From assembly GCA_021794175.1 (NCBI GenBank), contig JAJYRI010000012.1:1-43532 (forward strand): DNA of 43,532 nt. Direction: 5' to 3'. Position numbers and translations under genes: made by a program. The notes below the pieces were generated by a model. That model was not told where the DNA came from. It did no database searches and saw only the letters and a list, made by a program, of their open reading frames with translations. Positions 13,367 to 23,025 of this stretch are shown here, piece after piece. Every line of letters starts with the position of its first letter. The stretch's first letter is position 1. This DNA comes from a bacterium (GTDB taxonomy: Bacteria; Vulcanimicrobiota; Vulcanimicrobiia; Vulcanimicrobiales; Vulcanimicrobiaceae).

Positions 13367-15935
13367 CCCTCCGCTCGAAGCGGAGGGCGCGACGGTGCAC
13401 GGCCTGAGCTCCGTCGAGGCGGCGGAACGGCTCGGTCGCGAGGGACCCAACGAATTGCCGTCCGCGCGCCGGCGCTCGTGGCTCTGGATCGCCCTCGAGG
13501 CCGCGCGCGAGCCGATGTTTCTGCTGCTCGTCGCCTGCGGCGTCGTCTACGTGGTTCTCGGCGACCGTGCCGAGGCGGCGATGTTGTTGGCGTTCGTTGC
13601 CGTCGTCGTCGGCATCAGCATCTCGCAAGCCCAGAAGGCAGAGCGTACGCTCGACACCCTGCGCGAACTCTCCGCGTTCCAAGCGATCGTCATTCGCGAC
13701 GGCGTCCAACAACGCGTCGCCGCGAAAACGTTGGTTCGGGGCGATGCGATCGTGCTGCTCGAAGGCGATCGCATTCCCGCCGATGCCGTGCTGCTCGCCG
13801 GCAACAACGTGAGCGTCGATGAATCGCTGCTGACCGGCGAGTCGGTCGCCGTTCGAAAAGCGGTCGCTTCGCCGATTTCGGAGCGGATGGCGCGGCCGGG
13901 CGGCGAGGATCTCCCGTTCGTCTACTCTGGAACGATGGTCGTCCAGGGCAAGGGCGTCGCGCGCGTCTTGGCGACCGGTCCGGCGACCGAGATCGGTTCG
14001 ATCGGTAGCGCGCTTGCCGGAGTCGACGTCGAACCGACGCGCATCCAGCGCGAAACCGCGACGGTCGTGCGCCGCCTCGCCGTCGCGGCGCTGCTGTTGA
14101 GCGTGCTCGTCGCCGTCGCCTACGGCCTCCACCGAGGCGACTGGCTGCGCGCGGTGCTGGTTGGTATCGCGCTGGCGATGGCGATTCTGCCCGAAGAACT
14201 TCCCGTCGTGCTCTCGGTTTTTTTGGGGCTCGGAGCGTGGCGCATCGCACAAAAAAATGTCTTGACGCGCCGCCTGCCGGCGATCGAAATGCTCGGCTCG
14301 GCGACGGTCTTGTGCGTCGATAAAACCGGGACGATCACCGAAAATCGTATGTCGGTGGTAACGCTCTCCGCCGCCGACGGCTCGCTCTGTCGCTGCGACG
14401 ACACGACGAGCATCCCCAGCGCGTATCACGACATTCTCGAATATGGCGTCCTCGCGAGCCATCGCGATCCCTTCGACCCAACCGAGCGCGCGATCGCCGA
14501 TGCCTTGGAACATCGGCTACCGGGGAGCGATCGCATTCACCGCGATTGGGTGCTCGCCGGCGAGTATCCGCTCTCGCGCTCCATGTTGGCGATGTCGCGC
14601 GTCTGGCTCCGCCCGGAGACGCGGCAGTGGGTCGTCGCGGCGAAGGGAGCGCCCGAAGCGATCGCCGATCTCTGCCATCTCTCACCCGAGCGCACGCGCG
14701 CGCTCGAAGAACGCGTCTCAGAGATTGCCTCCGACGGACTCCGCGTTTTAGGAGTCGCGCGGGCGCTCTATCTCGGCGACCGCTTGCCCGAGGGGCAGCA
14801 CGATTTCGAATTTGAATTCGTCGGATTGATCGGTCTCGCCGATCCGGTGCGGCCGCGCGTGCCGGCGGCGGTCGCCGAAGCGTATTCGGCGGGAATACGC
14901 ATCGTCGTCATCACTGGGGATTATCCGGCGACCGCGGTGAGCGTCGCGAAAAGCATCGGCTTGCGTGCGCCCGAGCGATACCACACCGGCGTGCAACTCG
15001 ATGCGATGGACGACGCGGCGCTCGCCGCCGCCGTCGCCGCTACGAATATTTTCTGCCGCGTCGTTCCCGAGCAAAAGCTGCGCTTAGTCGAGGCCCTGAA
15101 AAGAAACCGGGAGATCGTCGCTATGACCGGAGATGGCGTGAACGACGCCCCGGCACTCAAAGCCGCCCACGTCGGTATCGCGATGGGGGCTCGGGGCACC
15201 GATGTCGCTCGCGAGGCTGCCGCGCTCGTCCTACTCGACGACGATTTTGGTTCCATCATCGACGCAATCAAACTCGGGCGACGTATCTTCGACAACCTCA
15301 ATAAAGCGATCGCGTTCGTCGTCGCCGCTCATATTCCAATCGTCGGCATGAGCCTGATCCCGGTGCTCTTCGGCATGCCGTTACTCTTGTTGCCGGTGCA
15401 CATTCTCTTCTTACAACTCATCATCGATCCGGCATGCTCGATCGCTTTCGAGGCCGAGCCGGCGGAAGAAGATAGCATGCGCCGTCCGCCAAGACCGGTC
15501 GGAGCCTCGTTGTTCGACCGCGCGCTCCTCGTCAACGCCGGGCTGCAAGGCGGCATCGCGCTTGCGGCGACGCTCTCGGTCTTCGTGCTCGCGCTCGCGC
15601 TCGGGCGCGACGAACGCGTCGCGCGGGCGCTCGCGTTCACCACGATGGTGCTGATAAGTGTCGCGCTGCTCTTCATCAATCGGTCGACCGGCGGCAGCGT
15701 GACCCGCGTCATTCGCGCACGCAATCCCGCGGTGACGATCATCGGCGTGGGAGCGCTGCTCTTTCTCGCGGCGGCCCTGACCGTCGCGCCGATTCGCGCG
15801 CTGTTCTCGTTCCAGGCGCTTCACGGGCGCGATTTCGCGCTCTTGGGGGGCGCGTGGGCGGCGTCGATTATCGGGTTGCTCGCCCTGCGACTCCTCGTTG
15901 CTCTGCAGGGCGGGCGCCGTCGCTTTTCGTCCTAA
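13353..15935 (+). CDS. Cation-transporting P-type ATPase, PEELP subtype
   Basis: The 860-residue ATP-driven ion pump is in the cytoplasmic membrane. Visible are the actuator loop TGES (161-164), the M4 motif PEELP (280-284), the phosphorylated aspartate D323 in DKTGT, and the hinge GDGVNDAPALK from 593. The N-terminal residues before the first helix resemble the cation ATPase N-domain. M4 has PEELP where Ca2+ pumps have PEGLP, and M6 reads IIDPACSIAFE rather than the calcium-type ND/TDG pattern. It therefore belongs to a bacterial P2-like group of uncertain ion specificity, and a calcium label would go beyond the sequence. It overlaps the permease upstream and converges with the next gene by 4 nt. 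Confidence 0.9.
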   Translation: MREDSPPLEAEGATVHGLSSVEAAERLGREGPNELPSARRRSWLWIALEAAREPMFLLLVACGVVYVVLGDRAEAAMLLAFVAVVVGISISQAQKAERTLDTLRELSAFQAIVIRDGVQQRVAAKTLVRGDAIVLLEGDRIPADAVLLAGNNVSVDESLLTGESVAVRKAVASPISERMARPGGEDLPFVYSGTMVVQGKGVARVLATGPATEIGSIGSALAGVDVEPTRIQRETATVVRRLAVAALLLSVLVAVAYGLHRGDWLRAVLVGIALAMAILPEELPVVLSVFLGLGAWRIAQKNVLTRRLPAIEMLGSATVLCVDKTGTITENRMSVVTLSAADGSLCRCDDTTSIPSAYHDILEYGVLASHRDPFDPTERAIADALEHRLPGSDRIHRDWVLAGEYPLSRSMLAMSRVWLRPETRQWVVAAKGAPEAIADLCHLSPERTRALEERVSEIASDGLRVLGVARALYLGDRLPEGQHDFEFEFVGLIGLADPVRPRVPAAVAEAYSAGIRIVVITGDYPATAVSVAKSIGLRAPERYHTGVQLDAMDDAALAAAVAATNIFCRVVPEQKLRLVEALKRNREIVAMTGDGVNDAPALKAAHVGIAMGARGTDVAREAAALVLLDDDFGSIIDAIKLGRRIFDNLNKAIAFVVAAHIPIVGMSLIPVLFGMPLLLLPVHILFLQLIIDPACSIAFEAEPAEEDSMRRPPRPVGASLFDRALLVNAGLQGGIALAATLSVFVLALALGRDERVARALAFTTMVLISVALLFINRSTGGSVTRVIRARNPAVTIIGVGALLFLAAALTVAPIRALFSFQALHGRDFALLGGAWAASIIGLLALRLLVALQGGRRRFSS

Positions 15936-16432
15936 CGGTGCCCGCCGTGGGGATGTGGGTGCACGCCGACGTTATCTCGCCCGCCGGTTCCGCTCTGCGC
16001 TTTGCCGTGATGCAGTGGACGGTGGCTATACTGTAGGTGCGCGGAGTCGATGCAGTACCCCGCCTCCGAAAGAATGACCGACTCGAGTTGCATCGAGGTT
16101 AACTCCAACTCCGCATCGACCTCGCTCAGGCGCGCGAGCAGACGCTCGAGGGTGTGGCGAAGGCGCTCGTTCGCTACGAGCAACCCGCGTGCGATGAGTT
16201 CGTCGACCATCGTCGTCGCCTCGAATGGGGTGAGCGGCACTAAGCGCCGCGCCTCGCCTTCGCCGATACCGATAACGATCGATCGGCCGGCGGGGGCTTT
16301 CGGGTCGATCGTGATGCGGGCCTTGGTGCGGTGCCGCCGCCCTAATTCGTCGTGGGTGCCGTCGACAGGGTGGACGCGTAGCCCAAAGCGCGCAAGCTCG
16401 TCGAGGGCATCGCTACCATGTTGCACGTTCAT
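15932..16432 (-). CDS. Hypothetical protein with a histidine-rich tail
   Basis: The 166-residue soluble protein starts at ATG 16432. The middle (PAGRSIVIGIGEGEARRLVPLTPFEA) is a predicted beta region, followed by a long helix (DELIARGLLVANERLRHTLERLLARL). The end is rich in histidine (YSHRPLHHGK, then VGVHPHPHGGHR), suggesting metal binding. I do not recognise the family. It follows the nuclease-helicase by 42 nt on the same strand and may share its transcript. Its stop overlaps the convergent ATPase stop. Confidence 0.6.
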   Translation of the reverse strand: MNVQHGSDALDELARFGLRVHPVDGTHDELGRRHRTKARITIDPKAPAGRSIVIGIGEGEARRLVPLTPFEATTMVDELIARGLLVANERLRHTLERLLARLSEVDAELELTSMQLESVILSEAGYCIDSAHLQYSHRPLHHGKAQSGTGGRDNVGVHPHPHGGHR

Positions 16433-16474
16433 GGAAAAATCCTAAATGCCGCCGAAGAAGAGGCGATGAAGGTC

Positions 16475-19400
16475 TTACGCCGACTCGATAAAGCGGCAGA
16501 GAAGGTCGATCGTGGCCATCTGCTCGACGGTCGTGCAGCGGATATCGAGCAAGGCGGGGTTTGCGACGAGGACGCTCATGCACTGCGCCCGTGAAATCGC
16601 GACGTTAAAACGGTTCTTCTCGAAGAGAAAATCGATGCCCCGAGGGGCCTCTTCGATGCTCGACGTCGCCATGGTGTAAAAGACGATCGGTGCCTCTTGT
16701 CCTTGGAACTTGTCGACCGTTCCGACGCGAACGCCCGAAAAGCCGGCCTCCTCGAGCAGGCTCTGGAGGAGCAATCGTTGGGCGTTATACGGTGTGACGA
16801 TAAGAATATCGCCGTCGGCGATCGCGCGCATTTTGCCCTTTCCCACGCGCACCCTGCCCTTTCGTAGGCGGCGGATCTCGGCGATGATGCGCTCCGCCTC
16901 CTCGACGGATTCGCGCGCGTTATCGGCATGCTCGACCGGTAAGAATCGAAGCCCCGCTCCTGCGAGTCCCGAACTCTCGACGAGCGATTTCGCGGTCTCG
17001 GGCGCCGCTTTCAGGCGCCCGGCATAGACGTGTGCCGAAATAAACGAACAGATATCGGGGTGCATTCGAAACGACGTATCGAGAAAGATGCCGCGCTCCG
17101 GCGGAACCGTCGCATCGTCGCCGAGCAAATAGCTCAGCACGGAGCGCCCCATCCCCGCCGGGTGAACGCCTTGCGAGACTTGTGCGAGTTGGAGCGGGTC
17201 GCCGAAGAATACGAGGTTCTTCGCCGCCGGTGCGACCGCGACGGCATTGGCGAGCGCGATCTGTCCGGCTTCATCGACGAACAGGTAGTCGAGTTCGACT
17301 CCGAAATCCTCGCGCGAGAAGAGCCAACCGGTCCCCGCCGCGAGTTCGCAGGCGCCGGCAACGAAGTCGCCGTTGTTCGCGGTGTTTTTGATAAACGGGG
17401 TCGCGAGCGGCGATTCGTAGCCCCCGTCGGAACCGGTTTTGTAGAGCCCGCGGAATTCGACGCGTTGCTTCGCTGCCGCTCGCTCGACTTTGCCGAGAAG
17501 ATGTTGGATCGCCTTGTGCGAGGTCGACATGACGCCGATCCGTTTCCCCTCGCCGAGAAGCGTGGCGATCGTCTCCGAGGCGATCGTCGATTTCCCGGAT
17601 CCCGGCGGGCCTTGAATGAATAGATAACTCTCGTCGAGCCGGTGAAGGAGCGGGAGAATGCTCTCGGCATCGGGTCTCTCCGGCTGGATCGTCCCCCGCT
17701 CGCCGATTCCCTTGATGCGGGGGCGTCGCAAGAGCACGTCGATCGCCGCGCGCGGCCGGGCTCGGTGAAGCGTGCTGTTCGGGAGCGCCTCGGCGATCCG
17801 CACGAGCGACCTGCGAAGCGGCCCGGTGTCGATCGGTGGTGCCGGAATGAGCGCGGTGAGCGTACGCGCGCGTTCGATATCTCCACTGCGGCGGATGCAA
17901 ATGCGGCGGCGCTTTTCATCGATGTCGACGATCGTTCCCGCGAATTTAATCGTGAGAGGATCGAGCATACCGTTCTGGGCGGTGTACTCTTGCTCTGGGA
18001 ATCCGTAGGTATAGGCGCGATTGCGCGCCTTTCCCTTGATATCCGGCTCCCGCTTGTCGAGCAACGTGAGCCCACCGAGGCACGACCCGTCCTCGATGTG
18101 CTCGGTAAGCGACATCTCCGCCGCATCGAAAATTTTCCACCAGAGCGGTTTCTCTTCCCGACGGTGGTAGGAGAGGAGTTGCGCGAAGATCCATCGGATC
18201 CGCGCCGCATCCTCGAGGTGCTGAAGATCCGCCGCATCCGTTACCGGAGGGAGCCCCTCGATGAGCTTGCGCTGGAGGTCGGTGAGTGCCGCAAGCGCGG
18301 CGGCGCGCTCCCCTTCGAGGGTCTGCGGTTCGCGTTTCGGACGCCACGGGATCGTGCGGCTGAAGTGTTGCTCGGCTTCGTTGCGGCGTTGAAGCAGCCA
18401 CTCGCGGAGATGGAACGTCGAGCGGCAATCCTCTTCGTTGTAACGTTCGATCGTCTCGAGCAAACCGCCGTTCGTCGGGTCGAGAAGCCAGCGCTCGAAC
18501 ATCACGACCGAATCGTCGCCGCTGCGGAGGTCGGCGACGCGCCGGAAGTTGTAGTAGAGTTCGAGTTTTTTAATCGAGTATCTCGGCGAGCCGACGCAGA
18601 GCGCTTGACGAACGACCGTTAAGAGATCGACCAACAACTCCGAACGAAGAATATCGTCGATCTCTGCCTCGCGCGTGCCGTGCCTCGTACTGAGCTTACG
18701 GAGCGCGTTTTTTTCGTATGAGGCGTAATGGTAGACGTGAAGGTTGGGATAGCGTTGCCGACGTTCGACGAGAAAATCGACGAAGCGTTCGAACGCATCC
18801 CGTTCTTCCGTGCGACTCGTTCCCCAAAATGGGATGAAGCGATCATCGTTGGAGAGATAGAGACCGAAGAGATACTCCAAGCCGCGCCCCGGCTCGTAGA
18901 GCGGGTCGCCCTCCATGTCGAAAAAGAGATCCCCGACATCGGGTTCGGGGAGCAATCCGAAACCGCGGTTCTCCTCGGGTTCGAGGAGCTCGACCTGAGG
19001 CGTCTCGCTATCGTTCTGTCGCACCTGGAGGCGCGCTTGACGCCGGAGCGTGACGAACGTCTCGTGCGACATGTTCGGCGGCGCGGAGCGATCGCGGGCC
19101 GCCGCAAGCTGGTGCATCGTAAGAATTGGTGGTTCGGCTTCGGCGAGACGCCGGATCTGATCGGCGCGAATGCGGGCGACGAGGCTCAAATGATCGCGCT
19201 CTTCGCGAAGCCGAGCGCAGCGCTCGCTCCAGGTGCAGAGCTCGCAATGCGCGACCGGCATTGGGGTTTCGTCGAGTCGCTCGGCGAGGGCGCCGCCCTG
19301 CAACGTTGCGATCTCGGCGAGAAACGAGGCTTTCAAATGGCGAAAATACGCTGAATATTCGTCGAGGCGGAACGAACGTCGTTCGCCGTTTCCTAAAAGA

Positions 19401-19915
19401 ACGTGCGCGAATTCCGGCGCAACGCCTAGAAGACGTTCGAGTTGTTCGCTGTAAAAACAGAGCTGGATGAGAAAGTATGGCTTTTCGGCGAGCGCGAGCT
19501 TCGCGTCTTCGACTTCGTAGCTCCAGGCGCGCCCGGCCGCCGGGCGTTCGACGCGGTGGAGAAAATCGGCGCGGCCGAACCACGTACCGTCGAAGAACGT
19601 CGCCTGATAGATCGTCTGGGCACCGCTCTCCATGGCCTCGAACGTCGCAGCCTCGCCGGCTTGAAAGGCGGCGATCGAGTGGCGCGCGTACTCCGGTATC
19701 CGAACGACGCGCTCGCCGCTCGCTTCGAGTGAAGCGAGATAGCGGCGTTCGTGTGCGATGCCTTTTCCCGCGAGAATCTCCAGCTGCGGATCGCTCTCGC
19801 CGGGTTCGGTGGCTTTCCCGACGACCGAAAAATCGAGCGCGGTGAGCGTCCGACATCCGAGAAAACGGTTGAGATCGGAGCCCGAATAAATCGTGCGTCC
19901 ATCGACGATCTGCAC
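16475..19915 (-). CDS. TM0106-type RecB-like nuclease fused to RNase H-like exonuclease and SF1 helicase
   Basis: One 1146-residue chain holds three enzymes. Residues about 1-240 form a PD-(D/E)XK nuclease with D117 (GRADFL), D137-A-K139 (YEVEDAK) and Q151. Four cysteines, C21, C224, C227 and C233, are placed as in Cas4/AddB iron-sulfur nucleases. Residues about 325-530 form a YprB-like RNase H-fold exonuclease with D333 and E335 (FFDMEGDP) and the late acidic block YNEEDC. From about 760 to the end lies a DNA2/Upf1-like helicase: GPPGSGKST, LFVDEAGQ, FFGDPLQLAQV, TSFRMHPDI, VDKFQGQEA and NVAISRAQ. The GTG start follows GGTGGAGGG. It probably processes DNA ends or damaged forks; a defence role is possible but nothing nearby supports it. 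Confidence 0.9.
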   Translation of the reverse strand: MQIVDGRTIYSGSDLNRFLGCRTLTALDFSVVGKATEPGESDPQLEILAGKGIAHERRYLASLEASGERVVRIPEYARHSIAAFQAGEAATFEAMESGAQTIYQATFFDGTWFGRADFLHRVERPAAGRAWSYEVEDAKLALAEKPYFLIQLCFYSEQLERLLGVAPEFAHVLLGNGERRSFRLDEYSAYFRHLKASFLAEIATLQGGALAERLDETPMPVAHCELCTWSERCARLREERDHLSLVARIRADQIRRLAEAEPPILTMHQLAAARDRSAPPNMSHETFVTLRRQARLQVRQNDSETPQVELLEPEENRGFGLLPEPDVGDLFFDMEGDPLYEPGRGLEYLFGLYLSNDDRFIPFWGTSRTEERDAFERFVDFLVERRQRYPNLHVYHYASYEKNALRKLSTRHGTREAEIDDILRSELLVDLLTVVRQALCVGSPRYSIKKLELYYNFRRVADLRSGDDSVVMFERWLLDPTNGGLLETIERYNEEDCRSTFHLREWLLQRRNEAEQHFSRTIPWRPKREPQTLEGERAAALAALTDLQRKLIEGLPPVTDAADLQHLEDAARIRWIFAQLLSYHRREEKPLWWKIFDAAEMSLTEHIEDGSCLGGLTLLDKREPDIKGKARNRAYTYGFPEQEYTAQNGMLDPLTIKFAGTIVDIDEKRRRICIRRSGDIERARTLTALIPAPPIDTGPLRRSLVRIAEALPNSTLHRARPRAAIDVLLRRPRIKGIGERGTIQPERPDAESILPLLHRLDESYLFIQGPPGSGKSTIASETIATLLGEGKRIGVMSTSHKAIQHLLGKVERAAAKQRVEFRGLYKTGSDGGYESPLATPFIKNTANNGDFVAGACELAAGTGWLFSREDFGVELDYLFVDEAGQIALANAVAVAPAAKNLVFFGDPLQLAQVSQGVHPAGMGRSVLSYLLGDDATVPPERGIFLDTSFRMHPDICSFISAHVYAGRLKAAPETAKSLVESSGLAGAGLRFLPVEHADNARESVEEAERIIAEIRRLRKGRVRVGKGKMRAIADGDILIVTPYNAQRLLLQSLLEEAGFSGVRVGTVDKFQGQEAPIVFYTMATSSIEEAPRGIDFLFEKNRFNVAISRAQCMSVLVANPALLDIRCTTVEQMATIDLLCRFIESA

Positions 19916-19988
19916 GAGCTGCCCTCCACCATCGTTTCGATGGGTTCCTGCAAGGATCGACCGCGTCGCGGGCGGGAACGATGAAGGG

Positions 19989-21179
19989 ATGTCGCTTCGA
20001 AATCCGTTGCTGCCGCTCTATGCCGGGCGCGTGCTGCGCAGCGTCTCGCAGGGATACCTCGCTATCGCCGTGCCGCTCTACCTGCTCTCGCTGGGGTATA
20101 GCGCGACGGCGGTCGGCCTCTTGATCGCCATCGGTTCGGGCTCCGGAGCGCTTCTCACGCTCGCGGTCGGTGCGCTCGCCGATCGCGTCGGTCGCAAACC
20201 GATTCTTGCCGCCTTCGGCCTTCTCACGGCGCTGGCAGGCGTCGTTTTTGCGGTTCAGGGAAACTTCATCGTCCTCGCAATTGCCGGGGCGCTCGGGACG
20301 ATCGGTCAGGGCGGCGGCGTCGGCAGCGGCGGCGCATTCGGTCCCTATTTTGTCGCCGAGCAAGCGCTCACTGCCGAGCTCGCGGGAGACGAACGGCGCA
20401 CCGCGGTCTTCGCGCGCCTCTCCCTCGTCGGAACGGTTGGCAGCGTTTTCGGTGCGGGGCTCGCGGTCTTTCCAGCGCGCCCGCTCTTCTGGCTTACCGC
20501 GGCGATCGGTATCGCGCTCGCGCTCGTCGTGCTGCCGATCAAAGAGCAACGGACGCGGGCGATCCGCGCGCGCTCGAAGGCCTCGCTCGCACCCTCGACC
20601 TGGAAATTAATTCGCCGCTTCATGTTGACCAATGCGACAAACGGGCTGGCAATCGGGTTCCTCGGCCCGATTTTGGTGCTCTGGTTTCACGAACGATTCC
20701 ACGTGAATGCCGACCAAATCGCGGTGCTCTATACCACGATCAATCTGCTCTCGATCCTTTCGTATCTGGGGGTGACGCGTATCGTTGCGGCGATCGGCGG
20801 GGCGGTGCGAACCGTCGTCGCGCTGCGCGTGTTTTCGTGCGTGTTGCTCGCCGCGATGCCCTTCGCTCCAGGGTTCGCGTTTGCGGGGGCGATCTACGCG
20901 CTGCGCATGCTCGTCAATATCGTCACCTTCCCGGTCCGCCAATCCTATGCGATGGGGATTATCCCCGCCTCGGAGCGCTCGCGGGCATCGGCGCTCTCGA
21001 ACCTGCCCGCGCGCGTCGGCTCGATGGGTGGCCCGCTCGTCGCCGGTGCGCTGATCGAACATGCCTGGATCGGGCTCCCGCTGGAATTCGCCTCGGCGCT
21101 CCAGTTGCTCAACGCGGGGCTCTATTGGCTCTTTTTCCGCAACTTGCCGCCCCCTGAGGAAGTTGAGGCAGAGGTATGA
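19989..21179 (+). CDS. Major facilitator superfamily transporter
   Basis: The 396-residue membrane protein has about twelve hydrophobic segments and the MFS loop 2-3 signature (GALADRVGRKPIL). The halves are joined by a basic loop (KEQRTRAIRARSKASLAPS). The substrate cannot be told. I chose ATG 19989 because the protein then begins MSLRNPLLPLYAGRVLRS just before the first helix; upstream in-frame sequence is not protein-like. It is divergent from the nuclease-helicase with 73 nt between the starts, and overlaps the alcohol dehydrogenase by 4 nt (ATGA). Confidence 0.88.
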   Translation: MSLRNPLLPLYAGRVLRSVSQGYLAIAVPLYLLSLGYSATAVGLLIAIGSGSGALLTLAVGALADRVGRKPILAAFGLLTALAGVVFAVQGNFIVLAIAGALGTIGQGGGVGSGGAFGPYFVAEQALTAELAGDERRTAVFARLSLVGTVGSVFGAGLAVFPARPLFWLTAAIGIALALVVLPIKEQRTRAIRARSKASLAPSTWKLIRRFMLTNATNGLAIGFLGPILVLWFHERFHVNADQIAVLYTTINLLSILSYLGVTRIVAAIGGAVRTVVALRVFSCVLLAAMPFAPGFAFAGAIYALRMLVNIVTFPVRQSYAMGIIPASERSRASALSNLPARVGSMGGPLVAGALIEHAWIGLPLEFASALQLLNAGLYWLFFRNLPPPEEVEAEV

Positions 21180-22189
21180 TGAATAAAGTATTTGCGGTTC
21201 AATCGGCGACGGCCGGTCGCGTCGAGCGCGACGAGCGAGAGGTTCCGGCGCCGCCGGCGGGCAGCGTTCGCATCCGCGTCGAGGCATGCGGTATCTGTCA
21301 CAGCGATGCGCTGACGGTCTATAACGTCTGGCCGGGAATCGTCTTTCCGCGCGTGCCGGGGCATGAAATTGCCGGGAAGATCGATGCGATTGGCGAGATG
21401 GTCACCGGTTGGCAGGTCGGCGACCGCGTCGGTCTCGGCTGGCACGGCGGACATTGCGGAATCTGCGACCGCTGCCGACGCGGTGATTTTTTAACCTGTC
21501 GTTCGTTGCAGGTCCCGGGAATATCGTACGACGGCGGTTACGCGCAGTATGCAATCGCTCCGGCGGACGCGCTGGCGCGCATTCCCGACGCTCTCTCGGC
21601 GAGCGAAGCGGCGCCGTTGATGTGTGCGGGCGTTACGACGTTCAACGCGCTACGCCATAGCGGAGCGCGTCCGGGAGATCTCGTCGCGATCCTCGGCGTT
21701 GGAGGCTTGGGGCATCTCGGCGTACAGTACGCGGCGAAGATGGGCTTCGAAACCGTCGCAATCGCGCGCGGAGATTCGAAGCGGGAACTTTCGCTCGAAC
21801 TCGGTGCGCGGCATTATATCGACAGCGAGCGCGGCGATTACGGCGCCGCGTTGCAAAAACTCGGCGGGGCGAAGGTGGTGCTCGCCACCGCAACTTCGAC
21901 GAAGGCCATGGAGCCCGCGATGGGAGGGCTCGCGGTCGACGGCTCGTTGCTGATCGTGGGGGCGTCGATGGAGCCGCTCTCGCTCAATACGGCAGCGATG
22001 ATCGGCGGGCGGCAGAGCGTGAAGTCGTGGCCCTCGGGTACCTGCGTCGATTCCGAGGATGCGATGGCGTTCAGCGCGCGCAACGGCGTGCGCGCGCGCA
22101 TCGAAGAGCGTCCGCTCGACGAAGCTCCGGCGGCCTTCGATCGGATGATGAGCGGTGCCGCTCGTTTCCGCGTCGTCCTTACCATGTAG
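21176..22189 (+). CDS. Zinc-dependent alcohol dehydrogenase (MDR family)
   Basis: The 337-residue cytoplasmic NAD(P)-dependent oxidoreductase interconverts alcohols and aldehydes or ketones. Catalytic zinc ligands are in CGICHSDAL and PGHEIAG, and the structural zinc site is the four-cysteine run CGICDRCRRGDFLTC. The Rossmann glycines are GVGGLGHLGVQYA. The WHGGHCGIC pattern resembles the AdhA/AdhP-type group with broad alcohol specificity. It is translationally coupled to the MFS gene upstream, so that transporter may move its substrate or product. It ends 22 nt before the convergent proC stop. Confidence 0.93.
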   Translation: MMNKVFAVQSATAGRVERDEREVPAPPAGSVRIRVEACGICHSDALTVYNVWPGIVFPRVPGHEIAGKIDAIGEMVTGWQVGDRVGLGWHGGHCGICDRCRRGDFLTCRSLQVPGISYDGGYAQYAIAPADALARIPDALSASEAAPLMCAGVTTFNALRHSGARPGDLVAILGVGGLGHLGVQYAAKMGFETVAIARGDSKRELSLELGARHYIDSERGDYGAALQKLGGAKVVLATATSTKAMEPAMGGLAVDGSLLIVGASMEPLSLNTAAMIGGRQSVKSWPSGTCVDSEDAMAFSARNGVRARIEERPLDEAPAAFDRMMSGAARFRVVLTM

Positions 22190-22211
22190 GGTCGATGCGT
22201 CGCGTTCGGCG

Positions 22212-22931
22212 CTACGCCTCCGCCGCGGCGATCACCGCGCGCACGATCGTGCTGCGGATGCGACCATCCTCGAGCTGCATCAGCCCTTCGATCGTGCATC
22301 CCGCCGGTGTGGTGACCGCGGTCTTTAGCGCAGCGGGGTGCTCCTCGCTCGCTAAGACCGAGGCGGCCGCGCCGAGTAACGTTTGGGCGACGAGCGTTCG
22401 CGAGGTTTCGTAGGAGAACCCTAATTTTATTCCGGCGTCGATCCACGCTTCGACGATGACGTACGCATACGCCGGGCCGCAACCGTTCATCGCCGTTGCC
22501 GCATCCATCAGCCGCTCTTCCACGCGGAGCGTTCGGCCCAGGAGCGAGAAAATTTCCTCGGCGCGTTCGAGATCCTTCGGATCGCTCTCACATGCGAACG
22601 CCGTCATCCCGACGAGTTCGCTCACCGGAAGGTTCGGCATCGCACGAACGACGCCGACGCGTGCGGGAAGCAATGCGCGAAGTTCGGCGAGCGTCGTTCT
22701 CGCGGCGACGCTGATGAGGACGTTTCCAGGCTTCAACGTCGCAGCGAGCGGTTCGAGCGCCGCGGATATCTGCTGAGGTTTGATGCAGAGCAACACCACG
22801 TCGCCCTCACGCGCGGCGGTGGGATCGTCGCCGCGTCCGAGCGTGCGAACGGGCCACGACGGGCGCGCGCGGCGAATTCCCCCGGCGATCGCGCGACCGA
22901 TCCTCCCATTCCCGACGATGACGATATTCAT
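22212..22931 (-). CDS. proC: Pyrroline-5-carboxylate reductase
   Basis: This enzyme catalyses the last step of proline synthesis, reducing pyrroline-5-carboxylate with NAD(P)H. The 239-residue product has the N-terminal dinucleotide fold (MNIVIVGNGRIGRAI), the LLCIKPQ strand, VRAMPNLPVSE and the C-terminal dimerisation block NGCGPAYAYVIVEA with the TVTTPAGCT-like TTPAGCTIEGL. GRIG replaces the commoner GxMA in the nucleotide loop. ATG 22931 follows CAGGAG; a GTG at 22940 is too close to that site. Only about 30 nt separate the start from an intrinsic terminator upstream, so transcripts must read through it. See the leader entries for the proposed proline control. Confidence 0.93.
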   Translation of the reverse strand: MNIVIVGNGRIGRAIAGGIRRARPSWPVRTLGRGDDPTAAREGDVVLLCIKPQQISAALEPLAATLKPGNVLISVAARTTLAELRALLPARVGVVRAMPNLPVSELVGMTAFACESDPKDLERAEEIFSLLGRTLRVEERLMDAATAMNGCGPAYAYVIVEAWIDAGIKLGFSYETSRTLVAQTLLGAAASVLASEEHPAALKTAVTTPAGCTIEGLMQLEDGRIRSTIVRAVIAAAEA

Positions 22932-22961
22932 AGATTGCACGCTCCTGAAAGCTCTGGTGAT

Positions 22962-22998
22962 AAAAAAGAAAAAACGCCGCTCCGACTGGAGAGCGACG
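22962..22998 (-). terminator. Intrinsic terminator in the proC leader (attenuator)
   Basis: On the minus strand the arms 22998-22991 (CGTCGCTC) and 22982-22975 (GAGCGGCG) pair over 8 positions with one G-U. They are followed directly by TTTTTTCTTTTTT (22974-22962). The element lies between the promoter at 23126-23098 and proC, with no room for another promoter after it. It must therefore either stop or pass proC transcripts. It would also catch transcripts from the SRAP gene. Confidence 0.85.
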
Positions 22999-23025
22999 TT
23001 CTGCGAGAGATCCTCTCTGCGCGCG

